13,906 bases of DNA from the NCBI GenBank assembly GCA_002450925.1, contig DKAU01000120.1, forward strand, positions 5,986 through 19,891. The letters are read 5' to 3'. Of the stretch, positions 1-6,763 are shown piece after piece. The position numbers and the translations under genes were made by a program. Numbering within the stretch: position 1 is the stretch's first letter; each line of letters begins with the position of its first letter. Source of the stretch: Thiobacillus sp. UBA6918. GTDB lineage: Bacteria; Pseudomonadota; Gammaproteobacteria; Burkholderiales; Thiobacillaceae. The notes beneath the pieces are model-generated. The model did not search any database, was not told where the DNA came from, and was given only the letters and a program-made list of their open reading frames with translations.

Positions 1-59
1 GCCATCTGTGAGCGACATGAATTGCCGGTGCACAGAACCAGAACAGTTTTTTCCAACAT
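1..59 (-). CDS. arsC: Arsenate reductase ArsC, low-molecular-weight phosphatase fold (partial, N-terminus only)
   Basis: Only the first 19 codons are in the window; the rest lies beyond the left edge. The reading begins at an ATG (59-57) and gives a hydrophobic first strand followed by CTGNSCRS, the C-x5-R phosphate-binding loop (Cys10 to Arg16) of low-molecular-weight tyrosine phosphatases and of the ArsC arsenate reductases built on that fold. In the family the first loop Cys attacks arsenate and the enzyme releases As(III) using thioredoxin or glutaredoxin. The gene starts 10 bases after the arsI stop on the same strand, which favours arsenate reductase over a protein phosphatase. Only a weak GGA-type ribosome binding site is seen. 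Without the C-terminal resolving cysteines I cannot say which ArsC subclass it is. Confidence 0.8.
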   Translation of the reverse strand, partial: MLEKTVLVLCTGNSCRSQM

Positions 60-69
60 GTTTATTCCA

Positions 70-534
70 TTACTTGCTGGTTGTGAAATTCCTTTGCAAT
101 TGCACGAAGGAAACCTGCGAAGGTATAGGGGCACAGCATGCGGATCCCTCGGCTGCCTTCTCTCCAAACACGGGCACCCGGCCCAAAGTATGGAAACCTT
201 CCCAGGCAATGCCTGCAGGATCCAATGTCCAGTACTTGTCAGACTCGGCGTAACAGCATGCCGTCCCTTTCTGTTCAACAACCGGACCGGAAGCCGCATT
301 CAGGCGTTCATGCAACAAATCCAGCTCTTCTTCCGAGTCAGCCTGAAATCCAAGGTGGTCCAGGCCTGCTTTTCCAGACCGTGTGGATATGGCGAAATTG
401 ATGCGAGGTTCTTCCAGCATCCACTTTGCGTACCCTGCTTCCACAACTGTTGGTTTCGTATCAAACAGACCCGAATAGAAGAAAATTGCCGCATCGAGAT
501 CGGTAACTCCTACATGCACATGAAATCGTTTCAT
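70..534 (-). CDS. arsI: ArsI/CadI-type vicinal-oxygen-chelate dioxygenase (organoarsenical C-As lyase)
   Basis: A 154-residue VOC/glyoxalase-fold protein. ArsI enzymes are Fe(II)-dependent dioxygenases that split the C-As bond of methylarsenite and aromatic arsenicals, releasing As(III). Visible signatures are the N-terminal HVHVGV strand with His5/His7, a second metal ligand candidate His60 in DHLGF, the vicinal pair Cys93-Cys94 in TACCYAESDKYW, which matches the substrate-binding cysteines of ArsI, and Glu112 in AWEGF as third metal ligand. A second cysteine pair (Cys133-Cys134) lies near the C-terminus. The ATG overlaps the arsR stop by one base (TGATG), so translation is probably coupled. 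arsC follows 10 bases downstream. No methyltransferase arsM is in the window, so the substrate may be environmental organoarsenicals. The related name CadI (cadmium-induced protein) is the main alternative label. Confidence 0.88.
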   Translation of the reverse strand: MKRFHVHVGVTDLDAAIFFYSGLFDTKPTVVEAGYAKWMLEEPRINFAISTRSGKAGLDHLGFQADSEEELDLLHERLNAASGPVVEQKGTACCYAESDKYWTLDPAGIAWEGFHTLGRVPVFGEKAAEGSACCAPIPSQVSFVQLQRNFTTSK

Positions 535-860
535 CAGGCTTGTTCCTTATTGCAAAAATTATTGGAAATACATGCTGTTCCCTGACAGCAGTTTTCAGTC
601 AAATAAGATACCAGCCCATTCATGACATCGTAATTTGCCGTGTAATAGACAAACCTTCCTTCCTGGCGGCTGCTTACCAGTCCGGCGTGGCTAAGTTCCT
701 TGAGATGGAACGAAAGCGTGGGTGCAGGTATTTGAATAGCCTCGTTGATCTGACCTACAGCCAATCCACCCGAACCGGCCTGGACAAGCAGGCGAAATAT
801 GCCCAAACGGGTTTCGTGGGCCAAAGAAGCCAAGGCTTTAACTGTTTCTAACAATTCCAT
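534..860 (-). CDS. arsR: ArsR-family As(III)-responsive repressor with C-terminal cysteine sensor
   Basis: A 108-residue winged-helix repressor of the ArsR/SmtB family. The order is a helix with the AHETRLGIFRLL motif, a recognition helix in TLSFHLKELSHAGLV, and the wing at QEGRFVYY. The classical alpha-3 metal site (ELCVCDL) is missing; GGLAVGQI stands there instead. The C-terminus carries Cys91-Cys92 and Cys97 (ENCCQGTAC) plus Cys103, resembling the C-terminal three-cysteine As(III) site of the Acidithiobacillus-type ArsR. An in-frame TTG at 908 would add 16 residues, but it would put the promoter -35 and -10 inside the gene, so I chose the ATG at 860. No ribosome binding site precedes it, which fits a leaderless transcript. 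It overlaps arsI by one base. It probably represses its own operon through the inverted repeat over its start. Confidence 0.9.
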   Translation of the reverse strand: MELLETVKALASLAHETRLGIFRLLVQAGSGGLAVGQINEAIQIPAPTLSFHLKELSHAGLVSSRQEGRFVYYTANYDVMNGLVSYLTENCCQGTACISNNFCNKEQA

Positions 861-883
861 GTTTCTATAATCATGGAATTGTT
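850..883. promoter_or_regulatory. Inverted repeat, likely ArsR operator
   Basis: A perfect 11-base inverted repeat, AACAATTCCAT (850-860) and ATGGAATTGTT (873-883), with a 12-base spacer. It spans the proposed -10 element and the arsR start codon, the expected place for an autoregulatory repressor site. One half-site also encodes the first residues of ArsR (Met-Glu-Leu-Leu). Binding by ArsR is inferred from position and symmetry. Confidence 0.6.
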
Positions 884-895
884 GTTGGGCGTCAA
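867..895 (-). promoter_or_regulatory. Candidate sigma70 promoter of arsR-arsI-arsC
   Basis: On the minus strand TTGACG (895-890, five of six matches to TTGACA) is separated by exactly 17 bases from GATTAT (872-867, four of six matches to TATAAT). The -10 element ends six bases before the arsR ATG at 860, so initiation would fall at or within a base or two of that ATG. The -35 lies 17 bases beyond the glgP stop codon. Positions are read directly; promoter activity is inferred. Confidence 0.6.
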
Positions 896-912
896 GCCCC
901 AAAGACAAATTT

Positions 913-3468
913 CTACAACCAAATCATCAAGCCGGTCTCAAAGGGATGGGTTTGTAATTCGTGCCATGGATACATGCGAATACGGTAATCAAGCTTTCCG
1001 CAGACCTCTGGGGTAATTTCCAGTTCATATAGTGTTCTGCCATCCTGCATGGCACCTTTGCTTTCCATGAACAAAGAGCTTCGATTGATTGCGGATGTTC
1101 CCGGACGCCTAATCAGCACCTCGATTCGCACATCCTCTGGAGAGAGACCATCCAGATTTGCTGCAGCACGAAGCACAAAGGTGTCACCGAAAGTCATATT
1201 CTTTTTCGGGCTGTCCAATCTGCTCAAGGACACTACGTTCCAACTGGCCCGGATACGTTCTTTCCAGGCCGCCAGCGTCTTTGAGGCAGCGTAATCGTCT
1301 TCACGATATTTTCGCCCCTGCTCACTGGCCGCAATGTAGAACTGCTCCAGATATTCCCCGACCATACGCGCTGAATTAAAGCGCGGAAGCAATGTCGCGA
1401 TCGATTGCTTGGCCATTTTGATCCAGCCTTCAGGCAAACCCATCTGGTTACGATTGTAATAAAGCGGGATGACCTGATCTTGCAACAATTCATAAAGAGT
1501 CAGGCTATCTTCTGCATTGCGCCGGGCATCATCATAATGAGGAGGTGCCGGCTTGATGGCCCAGCCATTGTTTCCATCCCACCCTTCTTCCCACCAGCCA
1601 TCCAAGACAGAGAGATTCAGCGTGCCGTTCATGGCAGCTTTCATGCCGGATGTGCCGGAAGCTTCAAGGGGATAAATCGGGTTGTTCAGCCAGACATCAA
1701 CACCTGCCACAAGCCTGCGCGCCAAGCCCATGTCATAACCTTCTATCAACAACAACTTGCCCTCAAACTCTGGTTGGTGCGAGAGATCATGTATACGCTG
1801 AATGAGCTCCTGGCCCGGTTTGTCAGCAGGATGCGCCTTGCCTGCAAAGATGAAGAGCACAGGCCGGTCTTCATCAGAAATAATGCGTTTTAGCCAGTCA
1901 GGGTTCTCAAACAGTAGTGTTGCACGCTTGTAAGTGGCAAAACGCCGGGCAAAACCAATGGTGAGGATTTTAGGATCAAGGGGGTTGGCCAGTTTGAGCA
2001 GACGCTCAAGATGCGCCTGGGAGCCGTGATTACGCGCATGCTGTTTGGAATACCTTTCTTTCAGCATGAACAACATCTGCGCCTTGAGGGTCTGCCGGAC
2101 ACTCCAGAACACATGATCAGGAATGGAATCGATGCGTTTTTCCCAGAAATCAGTGCTTCTCAGGCTATGACGCCATTCATATCCCAATCGGTTGTCGAAT
2201 AGCTCGATCCACTCCTGAGCGAGGAATGTGCTCACATGGACACCATTGGTGACGTAACCCATTGGGTTCTCGTCCGGCTCGATTTGTGGCCAGTGTTCCG
2301 AGCAAATTTCGGAGGAGACTCCGCCATGAATGCGGGAAACCCCATTGTGGTGCCTTGAGCCGTGCAGCGCCAAGGCAGTCATGTTGAAATCCGGGCTTCC
2401 TCTGGTATGCCCCAATTCCTGCAAGCTCGACACTGCCAATCCAACCTGTCGACAATACTCTTCGAAATAATGCTCAACCATCTCTGGCGGAAAATGATCG
2501 TGTCCTGCCGGCACCGGGGTATGGGTTGTGAAAACGGTATCTACCGCAACAGCCTCGAGTGCACTGCGGAAATCCAGTCCCTTATCCTTCATTAACCTCC
2601 TGGTTCGCTCAATCACAAGAAAAGCCGCATGGCCTTCGTTGATATGCCAAACCGTTGGCTTTATGCCCATGGCGGCGAGTGCGCGAACCCCACCTATACC
2701 CAGAATGATTTCCTGCCTGATTCGCATCTCGCGATCACCACCATATAGCTGGTGCGTAATATTGCGATCTTCGGTCGAGTTTTCCTCGAGGTCGGTATCG
2801 AGCAAGTTCAACCAGACGTGGCCCACCCTTGCCATCCAAACCTTGACTGAAACCGTTCGCCCCGGAAGTTCCACCTGGATCTTGAGCTCACGCCCATCTT
2901 CCGTATAGGCCGGCGTAATGGGCAAGCTCTCGAAATCAGAGTCATGGTAGTGCGCCTGCTGGTGACCATCACCGTCAACAGTCTGGGAAAAATATCCCTG
3001 CCGATACAGGAGGCCCACCCCTACAAAGGGCAAACGCATATCTGAAGCCGCCTTACAATGATCACCGGCGAGGATGCCTAGCCCACCTGAATAAATCGGG
3101 AAACTTTCATGGAAGCCAAACTCCGCACAAAAGTACGCGACCATGTCGCTATGCTTAAGCATGGCGGCCTGATCTCGCTTGAGGGGTTCATTGTGATAGG
3201 TGTCGTATGCCGAAAGCACGCGATTGAAGCTGGCCAGAAAAACATTATCCTCAGCCGCATCCACCAGGCGTTGCTCATCAACGCGTCTTAAAAAAGACTT
3301 GGGGTTGTGTCCAGTTGCTTCCCACAAACCAGGATGGAGACGCGCAAACAGGGTTCGAGTCGGCTTGTCCCATGTATACCAAAGGTTGGTTGCCAACTCT
3401 TCCAGGCGAATGAGTCGACGCGGAATCTTTGGATGAACCTCGATTGAAAAAGGAGTGCCCTTAGCCAT
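913..3468 (-). CDS. glgP: Alpha-glucan phosphorylase (GT35 family, DUF3417-containing type)
   Basis: About 851 residues. It degrades glycogen or maltodextrin by phosphorolysis to glucose-1-phosphate with a PLP cofactor. The N-terminus has the DUF3417-type segment (LEELATNLWYTWDKPTRTLF), then AEFGFHESFPIYSGGLGILA, a phosphate/PLP-region motif FARRFATYKR near residue 510, and the PLP-lysine motif EASGTSGMKAAMNG with the lysine at about residue 610. Length and motifs fit the 'alpha-glucan family phosphorylase' subfamily, not the classic E. coli GlgP/MalP type. I chose the ATG at 3468 because GGAG lies nine bases before it; an ATG at 3483, five codons upstream, has a poorer site and remains possible. 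It lies 45 bases after orn on the same strand, so cotranscription is plausible. No other glycogen genes are nearby. No clear terminator separates its end from the arsR promoter. Confidence 0.93.
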   Translation of the reverse strand: MAKGTPFSIEVHPKIPRRLIRLEELATNLWYTWDKPTRTLFARLHPGLWEATGHNPKSFLRRVDEQRLVDAAEDNVFLASFNRVLSAYDTYHNEPLKRDQAAMLKHSDMVAYFCAEFGFHESFPIYSGGLGILAGDHCKAASDMRLPFVGVGLLYRQGYFSQTVDGDGHQQAHYHDSDFESLPITPAYTEDGRELKIQVELPGRTVSVKVWMARVGHVWLNLLDTDLEENSTEDRNITHQLYGGDREMRIRQEIILGIGGVRALAAMGIKPTVWHINEGHAAFLVIERTRRLMKDKGLDFRSALEAVAVDTVFTTHTPVPAGHDHFPPEMVEHYFEEYCRQVGLAVSSLQELGHTRGSPDFNMTALALHGSRHHNGVSRIHGGVSSEICSEHWPQIEPDENPMGYVTNGVHVSTFLAQEWIELFDNRLGYEWRHSLRSTDFWEKRIDSIPDHVFWSVRQTLKAQMLFMLKERYSKQHARNHGSQAHLERLLKLANPLDPKILTIGFARRFATYKRATLLFENPDWLKRIISDEDRPVLFIFAGKAHPADKPGQELIQRIHDLSHQPEFEGKLLLIEGYDMGLARRLVAGVDVWLNNPIYPLEASGTSGMKAAMNGTLNLSVLDGWWEEGWDGNNGWAIKPAPPHYDDARRNAEDSLTLYELLQDQVIPLYYNRNQMGLPEGWIKMAKQSIATLLPRFNSARMVGEYLEQFYIAASEQGRKYREDDYAASKTLAAWKERIRASWNVVSLSRLDSPKKNMTFGDTFVLRAAANLDGLSPEDVRIEVLIRRPGTSAINRSSLFMESKGAMQDGRTLYELEITPEVCGKLDYRIRMYPWHELQTHPFETGLMIWL

Positions 3469-3513
3469 GCTTACTATCTCCATACAAACTTACTTACTCA
3501 GGATAAGCAAAAA

Positions 3514-4071
3514 TCATGCAGGCTGCTTGCCTTGAATGAAATGTTCCCGGTAAAACTTCATTTCCTCTATGGATTCGTAGATGTCCGCAAGCGCCTCGTG
3601 CTTGTTTGTCTTCACAAAAGATTCAGAAAGACCCGGCCGCCAGCGCTTCGCCAATTCCTTCAAAGTGCTCACGTCAAGGTTGCGATAATGGAAATATGCC
3701 TCAAGTTTGGGCATGTGACGCGCCAAAAAACGGCGATCCTGGCAAATTGAGTTGCCACACATCGGAGAAGTCCGTTCTGGGACATATAGCTTGATGAAAT
3801 CCAACATCTGGGACTCAACCTCGTCTTCAGAGAGTCTTGAAGCCTTGACCTTGTCAATCAGGCCGGATTTTCCGTGTGTTCCCTTGTTCCAGTTGTCCAT
3901 CCGATCCAGCACTTCGTCAGTCTGGTGAACAACAAGCACCGGACTTTCTGCAATAACGTTAAGATCAGCATCCGTAACGACGATAGCAACTTCAATGATC
4001 AGATCCTCATCCGGTGAGAGCCCAGTCATTTCCATGTCTATCCAAAGCAGGTTTAATGCGTTTTGTGTCAT
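3514..4071 (-). CDS. orn: Oligoribonuclease (DEDDh 3'-5' exonuclease)
   Basis: A 185-residue exonuclease that degrades very short RNAs, including pGpG from cyclic-di-GMP turnover, to mononucleotides in the cytoplasm. All five catalytic residues of the DEDDh family are visible at the standard E. coli positions: Asp12 and Glu14 in LLWIDMEMTGL, Asp112 in SICQDRRFL, and His158 and Asp163 in NKHEALADI. Full length for the family. It begins at an ATG with only a weak upstream purine stretch, is divergent from the cytochrome gene at 4184 across a 112-base gap, and is followed by glgP. Confidence 0.97.
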   Translation of the reverse strand: MTQNALNLLWIDMEMTGLSPDEDLIIEVAIVVTDADLNVIAESPVLVVHQTDEVLDRMDNWNKGTHGKSGLIDKVKASRLSEDEVESQMLDFIKLYVPERTSPMCGNSICQDRRFLARHMPKLEAYFHYRNLDVSTLKELAKRWRPGLSESFVKTNKHEALADIYESIEEMKFYREHFIQGKQPA

Positions 4072-4135
4072 TTATATTCTTTAAGAGCCGTAAAACCCTC
4101 ATTGTCGCAGTGGTAGAGAATTTAAGAAACTCTAG

Positions 4136-4174
4136 CCATAATGATTCTGTTGCCAAAATATTTATGCATTATGG
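4136..4174. repeat. Inverted repeat in the orn/cytochrome divergent region
   Basis: A perfect 8-base inverted repeat, CCATAATG (4136-4143) and CATTATGG (4167-4174), with arms separated by 23 bases (centre to centre 31 bases, about three helical turns). Each arm contains a CATAAT that resembles a -10 element on its own strand, and the right arm runs into the ribosome binding site of the cytochrome gene. It could be a pair of back-to-back promoter elements, an operator, or chance in an AT-rich gap. Confidence 0.35.
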
Positions 4175-4183
4175 AGGCCTTTC

Positions 4184-4468
4184 ATGAAACTTATTGTATT
4201 TCTGTTGTTTGCATCAATGTTCGGACCCCTTCATGCCGCGTCTTTTGGAAAAGGAGACCCGTCTGAAGGCAAGGCGCTTCACGATAAATCATGTGTGGCC
4301 TGCCACGACAGTTCCGTCTACAGTCGACCAGACCGCAAGATCAAGTCCGCCAGTCAATTGGCCGCCAGAATATCGGGCTGTAATGCGAACACCGGCGCCA
4401 ACTGGTTTCCCTCAGATGAGGAAAATGTCGGCGCTTACCTCAACCATAGTTTTTATCATTTCAAATAA
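4184..4468 (+). CDS. Small periplasmic monohaem cytochrome c
   Basis: A 94-residue protein. Residues 1-18 form a signal peptide (MKLIVFLLFASMFGPLHA), probably cut after HA. One c-type haem site, CVACH, lies at 37-41 in the mature N-terminal part. The C-terminal part (RISGCNANTGANWFP, then EENVGAYLNHSFYHF) resembles a family of short proteobacterial c-type cytochromes that I recognise only in outline. The mature protein contains no methionine, so the sixth haem ligand cannot be the usual Met; His or another residue, or an open site, is implied. It has a strong ribosome binding site, GGAGG six bases before the ATG. phhB follows after nine bases. Its redox partner is not apparent from the neighbours. 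Confidence 0.85.
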   Translation: MKLIVFLLFASMFGPLHAASFGKGDPSEGKALHDKSCVACHDSSVYSRPDRKIKSASQLAARISGCNANTGANWFPSDEENVGAYLNHSFYHFK

Positions 4469-4477
4469 AATTCAACC

Positions 4478-4819
4478 ATGTCCGAAATTGCGCAAGACCT
4501 GACAAGAAAGAAATGTGTACCCTGTGAAGGCGGAGTTGAACCGCTTACAGACACCCAGATCAGGCCCATGTTGAAAGGACTTCCGGGCTGGGCTCTGGAT
4601 GGAATCAAAATATTCAGGGAATACGAATTCAAGGACCATTACCAGGCACAGGCCTTTACCAACGCGGTAATGTGGGTATCGCACCGCGAAGACCACCACC
4701 CCTTTCTGATCGTCGGCTACAACACTGTACGGGTCGAATACTGGACCCATGCCATCAACGGCCTGTCCGAGAATGATTTCATCTGTGCCGCCAAGGTGGA
4801 TGCCCTGTTTGAAATCTGA
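4478..4819 (+). CDS. phhB: Pterin-4a-carbinolamine dehydratase
   Basis: A 113-residue PCD/DCoH-family enzyme that dehydrates 4a-hydroxytetrahydropterin to quinonoid dihydropterin. The active-site motif is clear: EDHHPFLIVGYNTVRVEYW with His73-His74-Pro75 and a third histidine, His91, 17 residues later, the same spacing as in the characterised enzymes. The N-terminus carries KKCVPCEGG, common in bacterial members. The family recycles the cofactor of phenylalanine hydroxylase; no hydroxylase gene is in the window, and homologues lacking that partner have been linked to molybdopterin metabolism. Translation starts nine bases after the cytochrome stop with no obvious ribosome binding site, and the 3' end overlaps rsgA. 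Confidence 0.94.
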   Translation: MSEIAQDLTRKKCVPCEGGVEPLTDTQIRPMLKGLPGWALDGIKIFREYEFKDHYQAQAFTNAVMWVSHREDHHPFLIVGYNTVRVEYWTHAINGLSENDFICAAKVDALFEI

Positions 4820-5714
4820 TTCAAAAAACAAACCGGAGAAGGCACATATCCTGGTATCCGGCCAGATTGTGGCGGCACATGGCCGCCATTTTCTTGTGCG
4901 TACTGAACAGCACAACAGCCTTGACTGCATTACGCGCGGAAGAAAGCTTGATGTGGTCTGTGGCGACAGAGTCGACGTCAACGCCACTTCGCCGGATCAG
5001 GGCATTATTGAAAAAGTACATTCTCGCAGCAGCCTGTTCAAACGTTCAGACCTTTTTCGAACCAAACCCATTGCGGCCAATGTTACTCAGGTTGCAATCA
5101 TGGTTGCCCCCCGTCCAAGCTGGTCTGAAGAACTGCTGCAACGCTGTCTGCTGGCAGCAGAAAATCAGCATCTTCCTGTTTTGATCATCGCCAACAAGGC
5201 AGACTTGCCCGAACATCAATCCTTGCTTGATTCTTTGGGTGAATATCCAGCGATGGGGTACCGTGTCATACCGATTTGCGCAAAAAACGGGTTCGGCGAT
5301 TTGGCGAAATATCTTGAAGGTCAACTGACACTGCTTGTTGGCCAGTCCGGCATGGGCAAATCAACCTTGATCAACACCCTGTTTCCGGAAGCGGATGCCC
5401 CTGTCGAAGCTTTTTCAGAAGCGCTCGACAGCGGCCGTCATACCACGACTCACAGCCGTCTTTACCAGCTAAACGACAAGAGTGCCGTAATCGATTCACC
5501 AGGTTTCCAGGAATTTGCACTGGCACATTTGTCCTTTTCGGATATCGAGTCCGGCATGCCCGACTTCAAACCCTATCTTGGGAAGTGCCGTTTCCGGGAC
5601 TGCCATCACCAGTCCGAACCAGGTTGCGCTATCCAAAAAGCAGTAGAGGAAGGCAAAATTTCCGCTCACCGCCTGTCCTTCTTTCATCAAGTCATCAGGG
5701 AAAACCGCCGTTGA
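4800..5714 (+). CDS. rsgA: Ribosome small-subunit-dependent GTPase RsgA
   Basis: About 304 residues. RsgA is a late assembly factor that checks the 30S decoding site and hydrolyses GTP on release. Domains in order: OB fold (roughly 15-85), circularly permuted GTPase with G4 first (ANKADL, about 131-136), then G1 (GQSGMGKST, 181-189), the switch region GRHTTTHS (about 212-219) and G3 (DSPG, 232-235), and finally a zinc finger with Cys263, Cys268, His270 and Cys276, spaced as in known RsgA proteins. The start is uncertain. The ATG at 4800 overlaps phhB by 20 bases and has an AAGG-type site close by; a TTG at 4809 is also possible. An in-frame ATG at 4749 lies deeper inside phhB and would add residues that do not look like RsgA. 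Confidence 0.95.
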   Translation: MPCLKSDSKNKPEKAHILVSGQIVAAHGRHFLVRTEQHNSLDCITRGRKLDVVCGDRVDVNATSPDQGIIEKVHSRSSLFKRSDLFRTKPIAANVTQVAIMVAPRPSWSEELLQRCLLAAENQHLPVLIIANKADLPEHQSLLDSLGEYPAMGYRVIPICAKNGFGDLAKYLEGQLTLLVGQSGMGKSTLINTLFPEADAPVEAFSEALDSGRHTTTHSRLYQLNDKSAVIDSPGFQEFALAHLSFSDIESGMPDFKPYLGKCRFRDCHHQSEPGCAIQKAVEEGKISAHRLSFFHQVIRENRR

Positions 5715-5751
5715 TTGTGGTAAATGAACCTTCCTGATCGGCGGGGATTGT

Positions 5752-6255
5752 ATGAAAAAGTTGCTGACAGTTATTCTGGCCATATCGATTGCCCTACCTG
5801 CCTTGAGTGATGGCAAATGGGTGCAGACCCCATACAAACCCGCCAAAGTGGTTTTCGAGTTTTATTACGATGATCCCGCACAAATAGGAAGTGCTCTCTA
5901 CTGGCTGAGATCCCTGATGAACACCTTGATGGATGAACCATACAACTACTCACCTGAGGAACTTAATCTCAAAGTGGTCATTCATGGTACCGAGATCGTT
6001 ACCGTAGCCAAGAAGAACGAGAAGAAATATCAGGAGATTGTTGAACGAATGCGCTACTACGCCGATCTTGGCGTTGAGTTCAAGGTCTGCGGTCAGGCCG
6101 CCGAAGATTTTGGGTACTCTGTAAAGGATTTTCAGGATTTCATTCAGGTGGTACCCAATGCTCTAACAGAAATCGCGCACTGGCAGCAGGAGGGTTATGG
6201 ATTGATCACCCCTCGCATATATGAAAAACGCTTTCCGATCGAGCAGATCAGATAG
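5752..6255 (+). CDS. Exported DsrE/DsrF-like family protein
   Basis: A 167-residue protein with an N-terminal signal peptide (MKKLLTVILAISIALPALS, probably cut near residue 19). The mature part has the DsrE-like Rossmann-type pattern: a strand AKVVFEFYYDD, a helix, the strand KVVIHGTEIV, a helix, then VEFKVCGQAAEDFGY and DFIQVVPNALTEI. The only cysteine, Cys113, sits where DsrE/YchN-like proteins often keep a conserved cysteine. Cytoplasmic DsrE relatives carry sulfur atoms; this secreted subgroup has no established function that I know of. It follows rsgA by 37 bases with a GGGG ribosome binding site and ends four bases from the converging CBS gene. Confidence 0.78.
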   Translation: MKKLLTVILAISIALPALSDGKWVQTPYKPAKVVFEFYYDDPAQIGSALYWLRSLMNTLMDEPYNYSPEELNLKVVIHGTEIVTVAKKNEKKYQEIVERMRYYADLGVEFKVCGQAAEDFGYSVKDFQDFIQVVPNALTEIAHWQQEGYGLITPRIYEKRFPIEQIR

Positions 6256-6259
6256 CAAG

Positions 6260-6706
6260 CTAACCCTGTTCAGGCCAGTTCTTGATATAGCGCTTGAGTA
6301 GGCTGTTTTCGAAATTGGCCTCGCGCAGGCAGGCCTTGGCCACATCATAGAAAGAAATTACTCCGATGAGCTTGTTACCTTCGAGAACAGGCAGGTGACT
6401 GATGCGTGCCTTGGTCATGGCATCGCGCGCATAGTCGATGGAGTCCTCAGGAGTAGCGACAACTGGCTCGGTAATCATGATGTCAGAGACCTTGGCATCC
6501 TTGAGCGAGCATCCCTGGCGTCGCATGCCTTTCATGATGTCGCGCTCGGTCAGAAAGCCAACCATGTCACCCTTGCCATTCTTCACAATCAGAGAACCGA
6601 CATCGTTCGCCACCATGCGCTCCACCGCCAGCGCCACATCGTCGGCCGGAGTGATGCTGAACAGGTCATCACCACCCTTGAAAGACAGAATTTCCCGGAT
6701 AAACAT
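6260..6706 (-). CDS. Tandem CBS-domain protein
   Basis: A 148-residue protein made of two CBS domains, about residues 8-63 (ending GDMVGFLTERDIM) and 74-130 (ending NKLIGVISFYDVA). Paired CBS domains form a Bateman module that commonly binds adenine nucleotides such as AMP, ATP or NADH and signals energy state; no catalytic domain is attached, so this is a stand-alone sensor or regulator of unknown target. It has an excellent ribosome binding site (GGAGG, six bases before the ATG). It is the last gene of the minus-strand run, 57 bases after yajL, and a hairpin lies in that gap, so it may also have its own promoter. Confidence 0.92.
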   Translation of the reverse strand: MFIREILSFKGGDDLFSITPADDVALAVERMVANDVGSLIVKNGKGDMVGFLTERDIMKGMRRQGCSLKDAKVSDIMITEPVVATPEDSIDYARDAMTKARISHLPVLEGNKLIGVISFYDVAKACLREANFENSLLKRYIKNWPEQG

Positions 6707-6729
6707 TCGTCGCCTCCTTATGGTTTGAG

Positions 6730-6757
6730 AGCCAGCATACCAAAGCGGTCGCTGGCT
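6730..6757 (-). other. Inverted repeat between yajL and the CBS gene
   Basis: A 7-base perfect stem, AGCCAGC (6730-6736) and GCTGGCT (6751-6757), with a 14-base loop. It is not followed by a T-run on either strand, so it does not look like an intrinsic terminator; it may be an mRNA processing or stability element. A possible extended -10 (TGGTATGCT on the minus strand) lies inside it. Confidence 0.35.
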
Positions 6758-6763
6758 AGGAAG

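Noticed and set aside
22..585. Long open frame on the plus strand opposite arsI.
   Set aside because: It is antisense to a well-supported VOC protein, shows no recognisable domain and would cover the arsR-arsI junction.
860..908. Upstream TTG start for arsR adding 16 residues.
   Set aside because: It would put a good -35/-10 pair and the operator inside the gene; the extra residues do not resemble the ArsR N-terminus, and the family motif begins just after the ATG at 860.
4749..4799. Upstream ATG for rsgA deep inside phhB.
   Set aside because: The 17 extra residues are the out-of-frame reading of conserved phhB sequence and are not found at the start of RsgA proteins.
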